From: Subtercola sp. PAMC28395
GTDB lineage: Bacteria > Actinomycetota > Actinomycetes > Actinomycetales > Microbacteriaceae
Reading direction: 5' to 3'
DNA length: 64,000 nt
Assembly (NCBI RefSeq): GCF_018889995.1
Contig: NZ_CP076547.1
Coordinates: 3,038,001-3,102,000 of the forward strand
Shown one piece after another: positions 8,278 to 15,957 of the stretch; position 1 is the stretch's first letter; each line of letters starts with the position of its first letter. The position numbers and the translations under genes were made by a program. The notes beneath the pieces are model-generated. The model worked only from the letters and a program-made list of their open reading frames with translations, had not been told where the DNA came from and did no database searches.

Positions 8278-9939
8278 TCAGGGTCTCTTCCTGCGCGCTG
8301 TCCACAGCAGGTACCCGCTCAGGATGCCCGCCAGACCAACCCCGGCACCCATCAGTGGCCGCTCCCAGGCCTGCCAGCGCTGCCGGTCCGTCGCGGCGAA
8401 TTCGCCGACTCCCCTGATCAGGGCGGCGGCGATCACCCCGGCAACCAGCCTGTTGCCGATGACTTCTGCCCGACCTACCAACGGTTCGAGTTCCTGCGCG
8501 CGCAGGTGCACTTCGAAGCCCGTCGTGTCGACGACGTCGAGCAGCGAGCGCAGTCGGTCGGGCAGTTCGGCCCCGAGCTCCGCGACGCTCAGTCCAGCCT
8601 TCCCCAGGTTCTTCACCACTGCCTTCAGCGAGTACTTCTCCGCCAGCAGCTTCTGTGTATACGGTCGCAATGCCTCGCTGAGCGTGAAGGCCGGGTCGAG
8701 CGTGACACCCATTCCCTCGACCATCACGAGCATCTTGACGAGCAGCGCGATCTCCTGCCGCAGTTGCAGGTGGTTGTTCCGCAGAACAGCCACGAGTTCC
8801 GACACAAGAGGGCCGATGTGCAGTTCGCTCAGCGACAGGTTGTGGTATTTCGCCAGAAAGCGCGTCAGATCGGCTTTCAATCGCACCCGGTCGACGTTCT
8901 CCTGCCCGACGGAGAGGTTGACAACGGCGGTCGAGATCCTGCCGGCGTCGTTCCTGCCGAAGGCCAGCAATAGAGCAACCAGCCTGTCTCGAAGATCGTC
9001 GTCGATCTCTCCGACCATGCCGAAGTCGATCAGCCCGATCGTGCCGTCGGGCTCCACGAACATGTTGCCCGGATGCGGGTCTGCGTGAAAGAAGCCGTCC
9101 TCGAGGATCATCTGCGCCACGGCATCGACGGCCCGGTTGGCGAGCGCCCTCCTGTCTATCCCCGCCGCGTCGAGGGCCGCGACATCGTCGATGCGGATGC
9201 CTGTGACCTTCTCGATCGTCAGAACACGCGATGTCGTCGTCTCCCAGCGGATCGCCGGAATGTGGATGCCCGGATTGCTGGCGAAATTCTCGGCGAACCG
9301 TTCAGCATTGTGGCCTTCGTGCAGGTAGTCGAGCTCGAACCGCAGTGACGTCGAGAATTCATCGGTGATACCCACGATGTTGAAGTCCGAGGCAGCGCTC
9401 CAATGGCGGGAGGCCTGGACGGCCAGGTTCTGCATGATCTCCAGGTCTTCGTTGACCTGCGTCACGATGCCGGGTCTCCTGACCTTCACCACGACAGCCA
9501 TGCCGTCTTTCATCGTGGCAGCGTGCGCCTGGCCGATCGACGCACTCGCCAATGGTCGCGCCGTGAACTGTGCGAAGACCTTCTCCGCGGGGGCCCCGAG
9601 TTCCTGTTCGATGGCATCGCGGATCTCCTTCACCGGCACGGGCCGCGCGCTGTCTTGAAGCTTCTGGAGCTCGGCAACATACGCCGGTGGCAGCAGGTCT
9701 GATCTGGTCGAGAGCAACTGCCCGAGTTTGACGAAGGTCGGGCCCAGTTCTTCCAGTGCCGAGCGAAGCTGCGGTGGCCCGGCATTTCCGCCGGCATCGC
9801 TGCGGCCATTGGTATGGGCGACCAGTGCGGCCACCTCGAACCTGTCCAGCCCGCTGGCCCCGAGAATGAAACCGAACCCATGGCGGGCGAGGACCGCGGC
9901 GATCTGCCGATAACGCTCGATGTGCGATGCAAGTGCCAC
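8278..9939 (-). CDS. ABC1/UbiB-family atypical kinase-like protein
   Basis: Member of the ABC1/ADCK/UbiB protein-kinase-like superfamily, 553 aa. Visible motifs are the KxGQ segment KLGQLLSTRSDLLP, the Ala-rich nucleotide loop ASIGQAHAA, the catalytic-loop-like HADPHPGNMF and the metal-binding LIDFGMVG. Two C-terminal hydrophobic helices suggest membrane anchoring. Starting at GTG 9939 (AGGA 9 nt upstream) removes a Cys/Arg-rich extension that overlaps the divergent gene. Family members support quinone biosynthesis or lipid homeostasis as ATPases; which applies here is unknown, and no ubi/men genes are adjacent. A second paralog lies at 32493-34391. Confidence 0.88.
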   Translation of the reverse strand: MALASHIERYRQIAAVLARHGFGFILGASGLDRFEVAALVAHTNGRSDAGGNAGPPQLRSALEELGPTFVKLGQLLSTRSDLLPPAYVAELQKLQDSARPVPVKEIRDAIEQELGAPAEKVFAQFTARPLASASIGQAHAATMKDGMAVVVKVRRPGIVTQVNEDLEIMQNLAVQASRHWSAASDFNIVGITDEFSTSLRFELDYLHEGHNAERFAENFASNPGIHIPAIRWETTTSRVLTIEKVTGIRIDDVAALDAAGIDRRALANRAVDAVAQMILEDGFFHADPHPGNMFVEPDGTIGLIDFGMVGEIDDDLRDRLVALLLAFGRNDAGRISTAVVNLSVGQENVDRVRLKADLTRFLAKYHNLSLSELHIGPLVSELVAVLRNNHLQLRQEIALLVKMLVMVEGMGVTLDPAFTLSEALRPYTQKLLAEKYSLKAVVKNLGKAGLSVAELGAELPDRLRSLLDVVDTTGFEVHLRAQELEPLVGRAEVIGNRLVAGVIAAALIRGVGEFAATDRQRWQAWERPLMGAGVGLAGILSGYLLWTARRKRP

Positions 9940-10099
9940 AGACCGGTGTCCTTCGTCGTTGTCGAGACAACCCCGCATCCCGAAGCTGCCCCTTTCACAG
10001 TATCGGGCCGAACAGCTCCAGGAGTAGATTGGGGGGCCCAGCCCTCCCCGGTAGACCCCAGCCCCTGGTTTCCAGACGTGTTCGACGAAACGAGCCCGA

Positions 10100-11398
10100 A
10101 TGCAAGCCAGTACACGCATCGACGTGAACATCGCTGACCGCTCGCTGCGTCATCGCCCCGGCATCGGCCCTGGAGGTGGCACAACAGCCGACAGTTCCAT
10201 TGAAGCCAACACCAGCACTGACGCCAACACCAGCACTGACCGCATAACCGGCCCCCGCACCCCCACTGGCACCGGAACCGGCACCGGCACCGGCCCACCA
10301 ACCGGCCCGAGCCCGGATGACACCCCGACCGGTGCGGTGCACGGTCGGCACTGGGCGTTCGGCGAGGTATCGGTCAGCGACCTCGAGCTCGCCCCCGGAC
10401 GCGTGAACCCGTCGTTGCTCGACGCCACGTCGCGCATCCGCCCGCGCCTGAGCGTGATCTTCCTGCGAGCAGGTGACTTCACGGTGTCGTACGGAGGAAG
10501 GCAGCTGCGGTTCATCGATGGATCGGCGGCGTACCTGGCCGAACCGGTGCATGTCGATGCGTGGTCTGAGGTGACGAGCCATGTCACCATCGTGTCGCTG
10601 CCGCTTCGATCGCTGAAGTTTCGCACCGACCTTCTCATTGACGAGTCCCACGCTGACGCTTCCCAGGCTCACGATCCCTACGCTGACGCTTCGCAGGCTC
10701 ACGAGTCCCACGCTGACGCCTCCCAGGCCCGCGATTCACAGGACCGCGATTTGCCGGCTCACGAGCTACCGGCACACACGTTCCCGGCACACACGTTCCC
10801 GGCACACACGTTCCCGGCACACACATTCCCCGCACGCACGTTCCCCGCACAGACGTTCCCCGCACATGATTTCGAAGCCTTCGCCTACTCCACCACCGTC
10901 ACGTCTCCCACGCTGTCCTTCGTCATTGCCTTGATCGATGTCGTCAACGACCATTCGATTCCTGCAGAGCCCACAGCATCAGTGCTCACCGAACTGATCC
11001 GTGGCATGTTCGAGGAAGACGCCGGCATCGGGATGCCGGCCAGGGCCACCGACCTGGGACTGCGCGCCCACGCCGACTCGCTGATCGCTCTGGGTTCCGC
11101 GCGGCCAGGCTTCAACTCACGTTCCGTCGCCAGCCAGCTCGCCCTCACCCTCACCCAACTCGAAGCGAACTTTCGGCACACCGGCAGCGGAACGACGCCA
11201 GCCGACGCGATTCGCGATCGCCGCGCAATGATGGCGATGCTGGGCATGCAGTCCTCGGGCGATGCAGCGATGACCCCGGAGTCGGTGGCCCGACAAGCGG
11301 GGTTCACGAGCGTGCGCGAGCTGCAACGGGCACTCAAATCCGCCTACGGCACAACCGTGAAGGAGATTCTGCTGGGCCAGGTGCCCGTCGAGGAGTAG
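10100..11398 (+). CDS. AraC-family transcriptional regulator with repeat-expanded linker
   Basis: The C-terminal quarter has two helix-turn-helix motifs as in AraC proteins (first around NSRSVASQLALTLTQLEANF, second PESVARQAGFTSVRELQRAL, then YGTTVKEIL). The middle (about residues 110-175) resembles an AraC-binding/cupin strand set (VIFLRAGDFTVSYGG). Between them lies a long low-complexity linker built from 30-bp (HADASQAH-like) and 15-bp (AHTFP) tandem repeats. The N-terminal 75 residues are also repetitive (Thr/Gly/Pro), and no ribosome site is visible before ATG 10100, so the start is uncertain; GTG 10336 just before HGRHWAF is an alternative. It is divergent from the UbiB-like gene. Confidence 0.7.
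   Translation: MQASTRIDVNIADRSLRHRPGIGPGGGTTADSSIEANTSTDANTSTDRITGPRTPTGTGTGTGTGPPTGPSPDDTPTGAVHGRHWAFGEVSVSDLELAPGRVNPSLLDATSRIRPRLSVIFLRAGDFTVSYGGRQLRFIDGSAAYLAEPVHVDAWSEVTSHVTIVSLPLRSLKFRTDLLIDESHADASQAHDPYADASQAHESHADASQARDSQDRDLPAHELPAHTFPAHTFPAHTFPAHTFPARTFPAQTFPAHDFEAFAYSTTVTSPTLSFVIALIDVVNDHSIPAEPTASVLTELIRGMFEEDAGIGMPARATDLGLRAHADSLIALGSARPGFNSRSVASQLALTLTQLEANFRHTGSGTTPADAIRDRRAMMAMLGMQSSGDAAMTPESVARQAGFTSVRELQRALKSAYGTTVKEILLGQVPVEE
10641..10730. repeat. 3 x 30-bp in-frame tandem repeat in AraC-type gene
   Basis: Three copies (10641, 10671, 10701) of a 30-bp unit starting ACGAGTCCCACGCTGACGCT, with a fourth partial copy to about 10760. Each encodes a ten-residue unit around HADASQAH. 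The unit is a multiple of three, so the frame is kept. Confidence 0.85.
10770..10867. repeat. ~6.5 x 15-bp in-frame tandem repeat in AraC-type gene
   Basis: The unit ACGTTCCCGGCACAC encodes PAHTF; later copies carry single-base changes (ACATTCCC, CGCACG, CAGACG), giving AHTFP/ARTFP/AQTFP. The least changed copies are central. Together with the preceding 30-bp array it makes a linker of about 75 residues. Confidence 0.85.
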
Positions 11399-11420
11399 CC
11401 TTCCAGCCAGAGGTGTCGCC

Positions 11421-12047
11421 ATGAGTCCACTCAGCGCCGAACGAGGCAATTCCGAACAAGGCCGGGCAGAAACAGGCCGGGCTGAAACAAGCCGGGCAGA
11501 ACCAGGTCGGGCAGAACCAGGTCGCGCCGAGACAGGTCGCGCAGCCGTGATCGTCGTCGGGGTCTTCACGGGGCAGCCTGACACGATCATCCATCAGGCC
11601 GCTGCCTTTGCTACCCGCTTCGCCGCAGCCCTGGTCTGTGTGCACGTGGATGTCGACCGCTACATCGTGCAGAGAAACGCCGACGGCACGGTCTATTCGG
11701 CGACGACCGACCCCGATCTCGCCGAAGACCGGGCGCCCGAGTTTCCCGAACGACTCCGCGCCCACCTTGCCGGCCTGCTCGACCCCACCGAGGTACGTTG
11801 GCGCACGATGGTCTCTGCGGGCGACCCGGCCGACGCGCTCAGCCATGTCGCAGAGGCGGTGGATGCTGTGGCCATCGTCGTCGGGACACACCGCCCGACC
11901 GCCCGCTCCTCCATTGCCGAGTTCTTCAACGGTTCGGTGGCGATCCATCTGGCTCACCGGCAGCACCGCCCGATCATCGTGATCCCGACCGGCGACAGTG
12001 GCCAGTCGGCACTGAACGACCTGACACGTGACCCGCTGGCCCTGTGA
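11421..12047 (+). CDS. Universal stress protein family, repeat-extended N-terminus
   Basis: 208-aa Usp-fold protein. The core starts at VIVVGVFTG (about residue 43) and ends with VGTHRPTARSSIAEFFNGSV and RPIIVIP, matching the Usp ATP-loop layout G-2x-G-9x-G(S/T) only loosely because His-Arg-Pro-Thr replaces the usual RGHGG. Nucleotide binding is therefore uncertain. The first 40 residues are a Glu/Arg/Ala repeat (GRAETGRAETSRAEPGRAE) from a 15-bp array. A second UspA gene follows after 108 bp, so the two probably form a stress-response pair. Confidence 0.78.
   Translation: MSPLSAERGNSEQGRAETGRAETSRAEPGRAEPGRAETGRAAVIVVGVFTGQPDTIIHQAAAFATRFAAALVCVHVDVDRYIVQRNADGTVYSATTDPDLAEDRAPEFPERLRAHLAGLLDPTEVRWRTMVSAGDPADALSHVAEAVDAVAIVVGTHRPTARSSIAEFFNGSVAIHLAHRQHRPIIVIPTGDSGQSALNDLTRDPLAL
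11461..11545. repeat. ~5.5 x 15-bp in-frame array at 5' end of usp gene
   Basis: Units of the type GGCCGGGCAGAAACA, with GGTCGGGCAGAACCA variants, encode GRAET/GRAEP repeats before the Usp core. Positions 1-10 of the unit are conserved, and changes cluster at the end. Confidence 0.8.
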
Positions 12048-12095
12048 CCCGCTCGCCGTGACCCGCTCGCCTGTGACCCGCTGGCCCGTGATCTG
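12028..12095. repeat. Tandem array spanning a stop codon
   Basis: Units begin GTGACCCGCTGGCCC at 12028, 12044, 12058 and 12073, with a fifth degraded copy from 12088 (lengths 16, 14, 15, 15). The first copy encodes the last codons of the usp gene (DPLAL), and the second copy supplies its TGA stop (12045-12047). The rest continue non-coding, so the gene end itself was duplicated downstream. Confidence 0.8.
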
Positions 12096-12155
12096 CTTCG
12101 CGGCGAGTGACTTTCGACCCTAGCGCCGACGTCTCCGGCAGCGGAACATGAGAGC

Positions 12156-12659
12156 ATGCCCACCCAGGAATCCTCGCCGCACCCCACTCCGCGCGTTTCG
12201 CCGCAACTGGCACCGCCCGAAGCCGGAATTCCCGAACATCGACCTCTCTTTGTCGTGGGTGTCGACGGCTCGCCGTCTTCGGCGAAAGCCCTGCGCCACG
12301 CCGTGACTCTCGGCCAATTTCAGAACGCCCGTATCCGCGCTGTGACCGTCTGGTCGTACCCGAATTCGTACACACCCCTCCCGACCACCTGGTCGCCCGA
12401 AGACGACGCCCAGGAGATTCTCGCGGAGGTCACCGCATCGGTCTTCGGTGCCTCCGTGCCGGAGTGGTTCGAACAGAAGACCACTGAAGGTGCGCCCGCG
12501 CGAGTGCTGATCGACGAGAGCGCGAACGCCGACATGGTGATCGTCGGCAGCAGGGGTCACGGCGGATTCGCCGGGCTGCTGCTCGGATCCGTGAGCTCGC
12601 AATGCGCCGAGCATGCCGGGTGCCCCGTGCTCGTGGTGCACGGAACCGACGCGGTCTGA
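12156..12659 (+). CDS. UspA-family universal stress protein
   Basis: 167 aa, canonical single Usp domain with an N-terminal Pro-rich extension of about 28 residues. FVVGVDGSPSSAKAL opens the fold and GSRGHGGFAGLLLGSVSSQ is the full ATP-binding motif (G-2x-G-9x-G-S), followed by HAGCPVLVVHG, so ATP binding is expected. Such proteins support survival in stasis or hypoxia; the specific partner is unknown. The Mg2+ ATPase gene starts within 10 bp of its stop, suggesting one transcript. Confidence 0.9.
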   Translation: MPTQESSPHPTPRVSPQLAPPEAGIPEHRPLFVVGVDGSPSSAKALRHAVTLGQFQNARIRAVTVWSYPNSYTPLPTTWSPEDDAQEILAEVTASVFGASVPEWFEQKTTEGAPARVLIDESANADMVIVGSRGHGGFAGLLLGSVSSQCAEHAGCPVLVVHGTDAV

Positions 12660-12667
12660 CCGCGGGT

Positions 12668-15484
12668 GTGACAAAGGATGCCACCACGGATGTCGCCACG
12701 GGCGTGACCGTCACCCTGCGTGAAGCTGCCGGACGCTCAGCCGCCGAGACGTATGCTGAGGTCGGCGGCCCGGGGAGCGCAGAGTCTGGGCTTTCGTCAG
12801 CGGAGGCAGCGAATCGGCTGCGGACGATCGGGCCCAATGCTGTGCGAACCCACAAGGCTCGTGTGTGGCCTCTGCTGTGGCAGCAGCTGCGGAGCCCCAT
12901 CCTCATCCTCCTGTTCGTCACCGCGGCCGTATCGCTGTTTCTCGGGGACGCGGCGAACTCCGTCATCATCGGCGTGATACTCGTCGTCAGCGTAGGGCTC
13001 GGATTCGTCAACGAGTTCCGGGCTCAGCTCACGGCCGACTCGCTGCACGACAAGGTCAGGCACACAGTCATCGCTGTGCGAGACGGGCGTGCACAACAGA
13101 CCGACGTGGTCGACCTGGTTCCGGGCGACGTCGTGCGCGTCTCAGTCGGAACCGTCGTTCCCGCAGACATGCGAGTGCTCGCCAGCAAAGACCTCCTCTG
13201 CGACGAGAGCATCCTGACGGGTGAATCGCTGCCCGTAGCGAAAGACCCGGCACCGGTCTCCGGCGACAGGGGAATCGAAGACCTCACATCGTGCCTGTTG
13301 ATGGGCACGATCATCCAATCGGGCAGTGGCACGGGCGTCGTGATCGCGACCGGCGGAAACGCTGAATTCGGTAAGATCGCGCTCGGGCTCGGAACGAGTG
13401 CCCCCGTGACCGAATTCCAGAAGGGCCTCAGCCACTTCTCTGTCTTGCTGCTGCAGGTCGCGATCGTGCTGACGACGTTCATCTTCATTGCCAACGTGCT
13501 GCTGCAGCGCCCGATCATCGAGTCTCTGCTCTTCTCCCTGGCCATCGCCGTGGGCATCACACCCCAACTGCTGCCGGCCGTGGTGAGCACGAGCCTCGCC
13601 ACGGGCTCGCGCATGCTCATCCGCAAGAAGGTCCTGGTGAAGCGCCTGGTGTGCATCGAGGACCTGGGCGACATGGATCTGCTCGTCACTGACAAAACGG
13701 GCACCCTGACCGAAGGCACGATCAGCTTCATTGAGGCGCTCAGCGTCGACGAGACCATCACACCGAAGGAGCTGGTCGAGCTCGGCCTGCTCGCCACGGA
13801 GGTCGTGGGCCACACCTTCGCCAATCGCACCGGGCCCGGGGGCGAAACACGGCTTACGGATTCGAACCCTGTCGACGTCGTGGGGCTGAACCCGCTCGAC
13901 GCTGCACTGTGGCTTGCACCGGATGCCCGGGGCAGCGTGACAGGTGCCTACACGCGCCTCGACCTTCTGCCCTTCGACCACGACCGCCGCATGGTCAGCG
14001 CGCTCGTCACCGACGCCGACGGCATCACACAAATCGTGTCGAAAGGCTCTCCCGAAGACATTCTGAAACACTGCGTGACAGTTCCTGCACGTGCCCAGGC
14101 CGTTCTCGATGCCCAGTACAGCCAGGGAGCTCGGGTCATCGCTGTCGCCCAGCGCGTCGCCCCCGGGCTCGCGGGTGTCGATGCCATCGATGAACACGAC
14201 CTCACGCTGTCGGGCTTCCTCACGTTTCGAGACATGCCCAAAGCCGACGCCCGAGGCTCACTCGAGCGCCTGGCAATGCTCGGAATCCAGGTCAAGATTG
14301 CGACGGGCGACAACGCGATCGTGGCCGAGAAGGTGTGCGCCGATCTCGGGCTCATCTCTGCAGACAGAAAGGCGCGCAACAACAACACAGCCTGCAACAA
14401 CACAGCCAGCAACAACACAGCCAGCAACAATGCGGGCACCACACTTCTGGGTGAAGACATCGACGCCCTCAGCGATTCAGAACTCGGCGAAGCTGCCCTT
14501 GCTGCGACGATCTTCGCCAGGGTCTCACCCGAACAGAAGGCCCGCATCATCACCCAGCTCCGCCACCGCGGGCGCTCGGTCGCGTTCCTCGGTGATGGGG
14601 TCAATGATGCCCTGGCCCTGCACCAGGCTGATGTCGGCATCTCCGTCGAGACGGCTGCAGACGTCGCGAAGGATGCCGCCGATGTGCTCCTTCTCGACAA
14701 AGACCTGGCGGTACTCGCCGACGGGGTGATAGAAGGGCGTCGGATCTTCGCGAACACGATCAAATACGTGCTGATGGGTACCTCGAGCAATTTCGGCAAC
14801 ATGTTCAGCGCAGCAACCGCATCGGTCGTGCTCCCCTTCCTCCCGATGCTGCCCGGCCAGATCCTGTTGAACAACCTGCTCTACGATTCGGGTCAGCTGG
14901 CCATCCCCACCGACCACGTCGACAAGGAGCAACTGCTTTCTCCTTCACACTGGAACATCGCGTACATCCGGCGCTTCATGCTGCTGTTCGGGCCGATCAG
15001 CTCGCTGTTCGACTTCGCGACCTTCGCCCTCATGCTCTTCGTCTTCAATGCCTCCGAAGGTGAATTCCGGGCAGGGTGGTTCATCGAATCCATTGCCACG
15101 CAGACGCTGATCATCTTCGCGATCCGCACGCGCAGAGTCCCGTTCCTGCGGAGCCGACCCTCGATCGCCCTGGCGGCCGCTTCGCTCGGTGTCGTCGCGC
15201 TGGGGATCTGGCTGCCCTTCTCCCCCTTCGCAGGATTCCTCGGTTTCGCAACACTCCCTCCTCCGTTCTTTCTCGTTCTGCTCGGGATGATCGTGGTCTA
15301 CCTGTTCTTCGTCGAGCTGGCGAAACTCTGGTTCTTCTCCCGGGCCGCCCAGCAGTCGCCGCAGAGGGCGCCGCGAGCACCGCGCCAACACACCCACCCA
15401 TCCCGGATCTCCCGCCGGGCGGCACGCTTCACGTCGCGCTCGCCCCGGTATTCCTCCAGAAAGCACGATATGATGACTTTATAA
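12668..15484 (+). CDS. mgtA: Mg2+-translocating P-type ATPase (MgtA-like, P3B)
   Basis: Membrane pump of about 938 aa. Motifs: actuator loop LTGESLPV, phosphorylation site DKTGTLTEG with Asp342, and hinge GDGVNDALALHQADVGISVE continuing to ADVLLLDKDL, a signature of the MgtA/MgtB group. The TM4 segment AVGITPQLLPA also fits Mg2+ transporters. It has a ten-helix layout and a basic C-terminal tail. An in-frame 15-bp repeat (NNTAS) is inserted in the nucleotide/phosphorylation domain near residue 575. GTG 12668 follows the uspA stop by 8 nt; ribosome site is weak and GTG 12704 is an alternative. No room exists for a leader riboswitch, unlike classic mgtA. Confidence 0.88.
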   Translation: MTKDATTDVATGVTVTLREAAGRSAAETYAEVGGPGSAESGLSSAEAANRLRTIGPNAVRTHKARVWPLLWQQLRSPILILLFVTAAVSLFLGDAANSVIIGVILVVSVGLGFVNEFRAQLTADSLHDKVRHTVIAVRDGRAQQTDVVDLVPGDVVRVSVGTVVPADMRVLASKDLLCDESILTGESLPVAKDPAPVSGDRGIEDLTSCLLMGTIIQSGSGTGVVIATGGNAEFGKIALGLGTSAPVTEFQKGLSHFSVLLLQVAIVLTTFIFIANVLLQRPIIESLLFSLAIAVGITPQLLPAVVSTSLATGSRMLIRKKVLVKRLVCIEDLGDMDLLVTDKTGTLTEGTISFIEALSVDETITPKELVELGLLATEVVGHTFANRTGPGGETRLTDSNPVDVVGLNPLDAALWLAPDARGSVTGAYTRLDLLPFDHDRRMVSALVTDADGITQIVSKGSPEDILKHCVTVPARAQAVLDAQYSQGARVIAVAQRVAPGLAGVDAIDEHDLTLSGFLTFRDMPKADARGSLERLAMLGIQVKIATGDNAIVAEKVCADLGLISADRKARNNNTACNNTASNNTASNNAGTTLLGEDIDALSDSELGEAALAATIFARVSPEQKARIITQLRHRGRSVAFLGDGVNDALALHQADVGISVETAADVAKDAADVLLLDKDLAVLADGVIEGRRIFANTIKYVLMGTSSNFGNMFSAATASVVLPFLPMLPGQILLNNLLYDSGQLAIPTDHVDKEQLLSPSHWNIAYIRRFMLLFGPISSLFDFATFALMLFVFNASEGEFRAGWFIESIATQTLIIFAIRTRRVPFLRSRPSIALAAASLGVVALGIWLPFSPFAGFLGFATLPPPFFLVLLGMIVVYLFFVELAKLWFFSRAAQQSPQRAPRAPRQHTHPSRISRRAARFTSRSPRYSSRKHDMMTL
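14381..14431. repeat. ~3.4 x 15-bp in-frame repeat inside mgtA
   Basis: The unit GCCAGCAACAACACA encodes ASNNT; copies lie between AARNNN-like flanks and GTTLLGEDID in the cytoplasmic P/N domain. It is an Asn-rich insertion absent from typical MgtA proteins (family knowledge). Confidence 0.75.
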
Positions 15485-15489
15485 AGTCA
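15474..15489. promoter_or_regulatory. Perfect 16-bp palindrome, candidate ArsR operator
   Basis: TGACTTTATAAAGTCA is an exact palindrome covering the mgtA stop codon and lying 108 bp before the arsR start. The AT-rich core stands out in this GC-rich DNA and includes a TATAAA -10-like element. It is the best operator candidate for the ArsR protein encoded next. Confidence 0.6.
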
Positions 15490-15596
15490 CACATACCGAA
15501 CACTCAAAACATTCGAACCCAGACCCGATCAGACACAGAGCCGATCAAACCCAGACCCCATTCAAACCCAGACCCCGTTTGAGGAATCGCAGCATC

Positions 15597-15956
15597 ATGT
15601 CAACCTTCTCCGTCTCCGAGCGCCCGCTCTATGAAGTCAAGGCGAACCTGTTCAAAGGTCTCGCCCACCCCGTTCGCATCCGGGTTCTCGAGGTGCTCCA
15701 GACATCGCCCCATGTCTCTGTCGCCGCTCTTCTCGCCGACACGGGACTGGAGGCCTCGCACCTCTCCCAACACCTCTCCGTATTGCGGCGCCACAACCTC
15801 GTGGTCGCCGAACGGCGGGCCAGCCAGGTGTTCTACAGCCTTGCGTACCCCCAGGTCAGCGATCTGCTGTCGGTTGCGAAATCATTGCTCGTCGACATTC
15901 TGCAGAACACCCAACTGCGACTCGCCGAAACCGTCAACGAAACAATGGACCGCTGA
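15597..15956 (+). CDS. ArsR/SmtB-family transcriptional regulator
   Basis: 119-aa winged-helix regulator. The ArsR core is evident: LFKGLAHPVRIRVLEVL, recognition helix LEASHLSQHLSVLRRHNLV and wing ERRASQVFYSLA. The usual metal-site CxC in the recognition helix is absent, so it may be non-metal-sensing or use another site. GAGGAA lies 10 nt before ATG 15597. The SulP gene begins 1 nt after its stop, so the two are co-transcribed and probably translationally coupled. This regulator-plus-SulP pairing recurs in actinomycetes, but its signal is unknown to me. Confidence 0.88.
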   Translation: MSTFSVSERPLYEVKANLFKGLAHPVRIRVLEVLQTSPHVSVAALLADTGLEASHLSQHLSVLRRHNLVVAERRASQVFYSLAYPQVSDLLSVAKSLLVDILQNTQLRLAETVNETMDR

Positions 15957-15957
15957 G

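Noticed and set aside
10641..10867. CRISPR-like repeat array
   Set aside because: Units are directly adjacent with no unique spacers and are in frame in a coding gene; same for all other arrays.
12660..12668. Mg2+ leader riboswitch before mgtA
   Set aside because: Only 8 nt separate the uspA stop from the mgtA start, leaving no room for an M-box.
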